From Pseudomonas rhodesiae (GTDB lineage: Bacteria > Pseudomonadota > Gammaproteobacteria > Pseudomonadales > Pseudomonadaceae): a DNA stretch of 64,000 bases. Location of the stretch: assembly GCF_007858255.1 (NCBI RefSeq), contig NZ_VFEU01000005.1:1-64000 (forward strand), written 5' to 3'. A program made the position numbers and the translations under genes. Positions 59,835-64,000 of the stretch are shown here, piece by piece (position 1 is the stretch's first letter; each line of letters begins with the position of its first letter). The notes beneath the pieces were generated by a model. It did no database searches and was not told the DNA's origin. It saw only the letters and a program-made list of their open reading frames with translations.

Positions 59835-61077
59835 AGCTTCCGGCGCTCAAGGCGCTGGTCATGCTGGGCGCCAGCGGCAGCGCAGGCAGCACCACCGCTT
59901 GCCAGGCATGGTACAGGTCTGGCTTGCCGCCCCAAATCTTGCTGCTGGGTTGGTTATGTGGGCTGAGCTCGTGGTGCCAACTGCCCTGCACGCGGTCGAT
60001 AAAGTGGCTGTCGCAGAATTCCCAGATCCGCCGGTACCAGGTTTCGTAGTGCAACTCGCCGGTGCGCTTGAGCAGGGCCTGGGCGGCGGCGCTGGCTTCA
60101 GCGTGGGTCCAGTGCAGGCGCTCGCGCACCACCGGGCGATGGTTCCAGTCCAGGGTGTAGACAATTCCCGGCGCACCGTCCACAGACCAGGCGTATTCGC
60201 TGGCACTGGCGAACAGGCCCTTGGCGTCACCCAGCAGCCACGCGGGGGTGGGCAACCCGGCATGCAGGCGCGCGGCCTCAAGGTGCAGCACCAGCCGCGC
60301 CCATTCGAAACCATGGCCGGGGGTGATGCCATAGGGGCGGAAACCATCGGCGGGGTTGTCTTCGTTGTAGGCCCGCAGGGGTTGCCAATGGGCGTCGAAG
60401 TGTTCGATCACCATGAATTGACTGCCGGCGGCATGCTGGTGAATCAATCGCTCGACGATCCGCAGCGCGCGGTCCAGCCAGCGCGTATCGCCGGTGACAT
60501 CGGCCAGGGCGAGGAAGGCTTCGGTAGCGTGCATATTGCTGTTGGCGCCGCGATAGGCCTCCAGCCCGCTCCAGTCCTGGGCAAAGGATTCGAGCATCAC
60601 GCCCTCCTCTTCGCTCCAGAAAAACTGGTCGATGATATGGATCGCATCGGTGAGCAACTGCTGCGCGCCGGGCGCACCGACCACCACCGCAGAACTGGCG
60701 GCCAGCGCCACGAATGCGTGCAGGTAGGCGGCTTTACCTCGGTTGCCATCCAATGCACGAGGCGTGGCGAACCAGCCGCCGTGTTCAGGGTCCCGCAACG
60801 GGCCGCTTAGGGCCGCAACGCCATGAGCCACCAGCTCGGCGTAACCGGGCAAGCCCATGGCATGGGCCATGGCGAAGCTGTGGGTCATGCGGGCGGTGTT
60901 CATGGTTTCGGCGTGAGCGTCGGCGGGCAATCGGCCGGTAGCGTCCAGGTTGCCGAAACCGTCGGGCAGCCGCGAGGCTTTGGCGAATGTCAGCAGGCGC
61001 TGGCCTTCGGCGGCGAGCCAAGCGTGATGGGCAGGTGCGTTCAGCCAACTGCTGGCGGGCAGTGGTTGGGTGGTCAT
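59818..61077 (-). CDS. AGE-family sugar isomerase (mannose-isomerase-like)
   Basis: A 419-residue (alpha/alpha)6-barrel protein of the N-acylglucosamine 2-epimerase family. Conserved pieces are NTARMTHSFAMAHAMG (catalytic Arg, first quarter), YRGANSNMHATEAFLAL with His, GITPGHGFEWARL and the C-terminal KPDLYHAWQAVVLP. Without the binding features of GlcNAc epimerases it fits YihS/D-mannose isomerase, turning mannose into fructose. Its promoter is built like that of gtsA, so it is probably expressed with glucose uptake. The stop codon lies in the gtsA operator. Confidence 0.87.
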   Translation of the reverse strand: MTTQPLPASSWLNAPAHHAWLAAEGQRLLTFAKASRLPDGFGNLDATGRLPADAHAETMNTARMTHSFAMAHAMGLPGYAELVAHGVAALSGPLRDPEHGGWFATPRALDGNRGKAAYLHAFVALAASSAVVVGAPGAQQLLTDAIHIIDQFFWSEEEGVMLESFAQDWSGLEAYRGANSNMHATEAFLALADVTGDTRWLDRALRIVERLIHQHAAGSQFMVIEHFDAHWQPLRAYNEDNPADGFRPYGITPGHGFEWARLVLHLEAARLHAGLPTPAWLLGDAKGLFASASEYAWSVDGAPGIVYTLDWNHRPVVRERLHWTHAEASAAAQALLKRTGELHYETWYRRIWEFCDSHFIDRVQGSWHHELSPHNQPSSKIWGGKPDLYHAWQAVVLPALPLAPSMTSALSAGSYVTKW

Positions 61078-61110
61078 GGGGGCGGCCCTTATTGTTTTTT
61101 GTGGGATGAC

Positions 61111-61180
61111 CGGAGTCTAAACAAGGGCCTTGCAGGGGCATGTAACGAAGGGGATAGGAAATGTCACCAGACGGTGACAT
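61111..61180 (-). promoter_or_regulatory. AGE-gene promoter region, second copy of the shared 70-bp module
   Basis: On the minus strand: ATGTCACC, four bases, GGTGAC, then 16 bases ending CCCTTC, GTTAC, 18 bases and TGTTTAGACTCCG. Every block and spacing equals the copy at 59765. The palindrome extends to GGAAATGTCACC and GGTGACATTTCC (61157-61184, perfect 12-bp arms). It lies 33 bp before the AGE start. Confidence 0.65.
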
Positions 61181-61192
61181 TTCCTCAAGCGA

Positions 61193-62020
61193 TTATTGCG
61201 TCGGTGCGGCGATCTGGCGCTGCAGGTTCTGCACCTGGCTTTGCAGGGTGGTGATATTGCGCGTGGTCTGGATGCGGAACACATCGAATTCCTTGTTGGT
61301 GGGCGCATCACTGTTGAGTGGCTGAGTCTCCTGCGCACTCTTGAGCACCACCAGGTCCTGCTCAAGGCGGGCAATGGCGGCGCTTGGGTTACCCTGCTTT
61401 TTCAGCGCGGCAACGTCGGCGACCAGGTCCTTGATCTCGGCGTCGCGCTTGGCGGTATCGCCCTGGGCGGCCTTGAGCGTCGCTACGGCGTCGGTGAGGG
61501 CTTGCACCTGGCCTTGCAACTTGGCATTGGCGTTGGACAAGTCGGTGGTGCTGGCCGTCATCTGTGCCAGGCGCTTGTCCAGCTCGGTGGCCTGGCCGGC
61601 CACGCCGAGTTGCTGCTTGCCCTGCTCCAGCAATTGCTTTTCCAACTGCTGGATCTGCAATTTCAACGCTTCGCTGCCGTTGTTCACATTGGCTTCACTG
61701 GCCACAACCTTGCCGGAAATGTCCTGCAAGCGCCCGGCCGCTTCTTCGCTGATGCGGGCAAAGCTCTCCTGGGTGGCAACCAATTGCTGGCCCATCAGGG
61801 AAATCTGCTGGAAGCTCCACCAGGCCAGGCCGGCGAAGGCGATCAGCAGCGCGCCGATCAAGGCCCACAACGGCCCGGTATTGGCGCTCTTGACCTTGAC
61901 CACCGGCGTCGTGCGCGAACGCACCGAGGTGGCCGGGGTGGGTTCGAAATCATCGTCGTCCCCAAGGTCGGCCCGCAGGCTGGGAACGTTGTCGAAATCG
62001 TCGTTGGCATCGTTACGCAT
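61193..62020 (-). CDS. Membrane-anchored coiled-coil protein
   Basis: A 275-residue protein of unknown function. An acidic N-terminus (residues 1-45, DLGDDDDFEP) is followed by one membrane helix (about 49-70, WALIGALLIAFAGLAWWSF). A long periplasmic or cytoplasmic coiled coil occupies about residues 75-270, with heptads in ALKLQIQQLEKQLLEQGKQQ and AALKKQGN. The form is like that of divisome or envelope organisers, but no family is recognised. It is a single-gene unit between AGE and an SDR on the same strand. Confidence 0.7.
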   Translation of the reverse strand: MRNDANDDFDNVPSLRADLGDDDDFEPTPATSVRSRTTPVVKVKSANTGPLWALIGALLIAFAGLAWWSFQQISLMGQQLVATQESFARISEEAAGRLQDISGKVVASEANVNNGSEALKLQIQQLEKQLLEQGKQQLGVAGQATELDKRLAQMTASTTDLSNANAKLQGQVQALTDAVATLKAAQGDTAKRDAEIKDLVADVAALKKQGNPSAAIARLEQDLVVLKSAQETQPLNSDAPTNKEFDVFRIQTTRNITTLQSQVQNLQRQIAAPTQ

Positions 62021-62101
62021 GGATCAACCCTGAATCATTGAAATGGCTGGCTGGAACGCCGAGCGACGGCAGTATAAACCGCCACCCCGCCGCACTGATC
62101 G

Positions 62102-62129
62102 ACCGGGAACCCCACATTCGGTTCCCGGT
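62102..62129 (-). terminator. Hairpin after the extended SDR gene
   Basis: ACCGGGAAC and GTTCCCGGT are perfect arms around a ten-base loop, 19 bp after the stop of the minus-strand gene. There is no T run, so it is only a probable terminator. Confidence 0.5.
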
Positions 62130-62147
62130 GTGTTGCCGCTTGTGACC

Positions 62148-63146
62148 TTACCGAGTGCCCGGATCCTGAGCCTTCCACCAGCCGCAGAACTCGTCGAGGG
62201 CGGTCCACAGGCTGACCTTGGGCTCATAGTCCAGATAATGCCTGGCCCGACTGATGTCGAGGGTGAAATCTTTGTTCATGACCTGCATCCCCAGGCGCGA
62301 CAAGGCAGGCTCCGGTCGACCGGGCCAGATCGCGCAGAATGCCTCGTTCAACGCTGCCACGCTGTAGGACAAACCGTAGGAACGATACCGTGTGACCTGG
62401 GGCAACTGCATTTGGCGCATCACATAGTTCACCACATCCCACACCGGCACCGGCGCGCCATTACTGATGTTGTAGGCCTTGCCCAGTGCCGAGCCGGTGG
62501 CAAGCAGACTGCTTAGCAGCGCTTCATTAAGGTTGTGCACGCTGGTGAAGTCGACCTTGTTCAGGCCGTCGCCGACGATCGCCAGGCGGTTCTTGCGCTG
62601 CATGTTCAGCAAGCGCGGGAAGATGCTCATATCGCCGGCCCCCGTCACGAAGCGCGGGCGCAGCGCCAGCACCTCAAGACCGAACTCCTGGGCGCCGAAC
62701 ACTTTTTGTTCCGCCAGGTATTTGGTAGCGGCATAGGGATGCTTGAAGCGCTTGGGCACTTGCTCTTCAGTCAGGCCCAAGTGGTCGCGGCCGTCAAAGT
62801 AGATCGACGGCGAGGACAAATGCACCAGACGCCGGACCCGCTCCTTGAGGCAGGCTTCGACCACGTTTTCGGTGACCAGCACATTGCCTTGATGGAAGTC
62901 CTGATACTTGCCCCACAGCCCCACGGCGCCGGCGCAGTGCACCACGGCCTCCACGTCTCGGCACAGGTCGCGCACCAGGTCGGCGTCATTCAGATCACCT
63001 TGGATAAACTCGGCGCCACGCCGCACCAGGTGCTCTACACCTTCGGCGCGTCGCCCGTTGACCCGCACGTCCAGGCCCTGCTCCAGGGCAAAACGCGCAA
63101 AGCGTCCGCCGATGAAGCCGCTTGCGCCGGTGACCAGAATCTTCAT
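62148..63146 (-). CDS. NAD-dependent epimerase/dehydratase (extended SDR)
   Basis: A 332-residue extended SDR. The Rossmann motif is KILVTGASGFIGGRFARFAL, with GDLNDADLV and VVHCAGAVGLWG next. The catalytic Ser is in HLSSPSIYF and the YxxxK pair in YAATKYLAEQ. The C-terminal part resembles 3-beta-hydroxysteroid dehydrogenase/isomerase-type proteins. The substrate is unknown; sterol-like, nucleotide-sugar or other ketones are possible. It stands alone, with argP-like downstream of its start region on the same strand. Confidence 0.88.
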   Translation of the reverse strand: MKILVTGASGFIGGRFARFALEQGLDVRVNGRRAEGVEHLVRRGAEFIQGDLNDADLVRDLCRDVEAVVHCAGAVGLWGKYQDFHQGNVLVTENVVEACLKERVRRLVHLSSPSIYFDGRDHLGLTEEQVPKRFKHPYAATKYLAEQKVFGAQEFGLEVLALRPRFVTGAGDMSIFPRLLNMQRKNRLAIVGDGLNKVDFTSVHNLNEALLSSLLATGSALGKAYNISNGAPVPVWDVVNYVMRQMQLPQVTRYRSYGLSYSVAALNEAFCAIWPGRPEPALSRLGMQVMNKDFTLDISRARHYLDYEPKVSLWTALDEFCGWWKAQDPGTR

Positions 63147-63198
63147 GTATTACCCCGTGTTCTTTCATTTTTCATCGCGGTTGCCTTGACGCACGCCG

Positions 63199-64000
63199 TC
63201 AGTCCAACGGCACCAACCATTGGCCGCACGCGTGGGCCAGATGGTCGGTCAACAAGTTCAGCAATTGCCCGCCACTGCGCCAATGATGCCAGTACAACGG
63301 CACATCGATCGGCTTATCTGGCAATAACTCCACCAACACGCCTTTTTGCAACTGGTCGCGCACCTGTAATTCGGGGACGAGGCCCCAGCCCAGCCCAGCT
63401 TCCGTCAGGCGGATAAAGCCTTCGGACGAGGGGCATAAATGGTGTTCGAAACCGCCGTCCACACCGAGCGACGCCAGGTAACGGTGTTGCAGGAAATCAT
63501 CCGGGCCAAACACCAGCGCCGGGGTGCGGGCCAACTGATCGGCACGCACACCGCCGGGAAAGTGCCGCGCAATAAAGGCCGGGCTGGCCAGTGCGCGATA
63601 ACGCATGGCGCCAAGCAACAGGCTGCGCGCGCCGGCCACCGGACGCTCGCTGGCGCAGATGCAGGCCGCTACCTCACCGGCGCGCATGCGCTTGAGGCTG
63701 ACCGCCTGGTCTTCCACCACCAGATCCAGCAGCAAGTGCTGCTCAGCGCAAAACCCACTGACCGCCTCGGCCCACCAAGTGGCCAAGCTGTCGGCATTCA
63801 AGGCGATACGCAGGCGCTCGGGCATGCCCTCTTCGTCCAGCGCCGGCACCTGACTCTGCAGGTCACGCTCCAGCAAACGCACCTGTTGCACATGGTTAAG
63901 CAGACGACGGCCGATCTCCGTGGGCGCCGGCGGCGTAGCCCGCACCAGCACTGGTTGGCCGATACGCGCTTCCAGCAGTTTGATGCGCTGGGAAATCGCC
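63199..64000 (-). CDS. argP: ArgP-like LysR regulator (5' end outside window)
   Basis: Partial gene; about 266 codons are visible, missing the first 30-40. The frame remains open to base 64000, and the translated edge reads AISQRIKLLEARIGQPVLVR, the second half of the LysR HTH. The following TEIGRRLLNHVQQVRLLERD resembles ArgP (IciA). ArgP senses lysine and arginine and activates the exporter gene argO/lysE, which would lie just outside. The effector domain is complete to VPLD. Confidence 0.82.
   Translation of the reverse strand, partial: AISQRIKLLEARIGQPVLVRATPPAPTEIGRRLLNHVQQVRLLERDLQSQVPALDEEGMPERLRIALNADSLATWWAEAVSGFCAEQHLLLDLVVEDQAVSLKRMRAGEVAACICASERPVAGARSLLLGAMRYRALASPAFIARHFPGGVRADQLARTPALVFGPDDFLQHRYLASLGVDGGFEHHLCPSSEGFIRLTEAGLGWGLVPELQVRDQLQKGVLVELLPDKPIDVPLYWHHWRSGGQLLNLLTDHLAHACGQWLVPLD

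Overview
The window is chromosomal DNA from a fluorescent Pseudomonas, most likely the P. fluorescens group. Three things point there: high-GC coding sequence; REP/REPIN intergenic elements of the kind common in that group; and Pseudomonas gene orders such as gtsABCD-oprB-mutarotase-hexR/zwf-pgl-eda and fadD1-fadD2-lipase-phaJ1. No rRNA, tRNA, CRISPR array, insertion sequence or prophage was seen.

Region 1 (1-9.3 kb). The 3' end of nrdB and its terminator, a membrane protein, a frameshifted HNH-nuclease remnant and a HAD-IB phosphatase come first. A LysR regulator then faces an argininosuccinate-lyase paralogue that runs into a polar amino-acid ABC importer (permease, ATPase, binding protein) and an MFS carrier. 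This looks like uptake and C-N cleavage of an N-substituted aspartate. An orphan protein with a Cys/His metal-site-like N-terminus follows.

Region 2 (9.3-26 kb). A small HTH gene sits under a textbook LexA box. Next come an amidase-like fragment, a metallo-beta-lactamase-fold hydrolase divergent from a TetR regulator with a perfect 24-bp operator-like palindrome, a MASE2-GGDEF diguanylate cyclase beside a BdlA-like soluble chemoreceptor, and a DUF1003 protein. Then follow a LysR gene divergent from a CTP-synthase-like amidotransferase/ABM-fold pair, GlpQ, a PepSY protein, a ZntB-type channel, a Pit phosphate transporter, LysR/SDR and LysR/PACE efflux pairs.

Region 3 (26-41 kb). A stress-type cluster (ECF42-like sigma factor, DGPF/YCII protein, SnoaL-like protein, GyrI-like protein) precedes the aminotransferase AlaC. 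The gluconate locus (permease, gluconokinase, LacI-type GntR) has one shared operator-like motif before each gene. After it lie a DUF6124-like gene with a structured leader, a GST, an MFS transporter, small Pseudomonas proteins, peptide deformylase, a YihY/BrkB protein and a CsbD protein.

Region 4 (41-49 kb). Two acyl-CoA synthetases (fadD1, fadD2), a monoacylglycerol-lipase-like hydrolase and the R-specific enoyl-CoA hydratase PhaJ1 handle fatty acids and supply PHA precursors. A DUF2383 protein, a DUF3820 protein and a class-V aminotransferase follow.

Region 5 (49-64 kb). This is the glucose block: zwf-pgl-eda (Entner-Doudoroff entry), divergent hexR, a hexose-6-phosphate mutarotase, the OprB porin, the GtsABCD glucose ABC importer and a mannose-isomerase-like AGE protein. 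The gtsA and AGE genes carry matching 70-bp promoter regions with identical internal spacing. A-rich AAnAAnAA (Hfq/Crc-type) motifs lie at the ribosome-binding regions of gntT, zwf, oprB and gtsA. The window closes with a coiled-coil membrane protein, an extended SDR and a truncated ArgP-like regulator.
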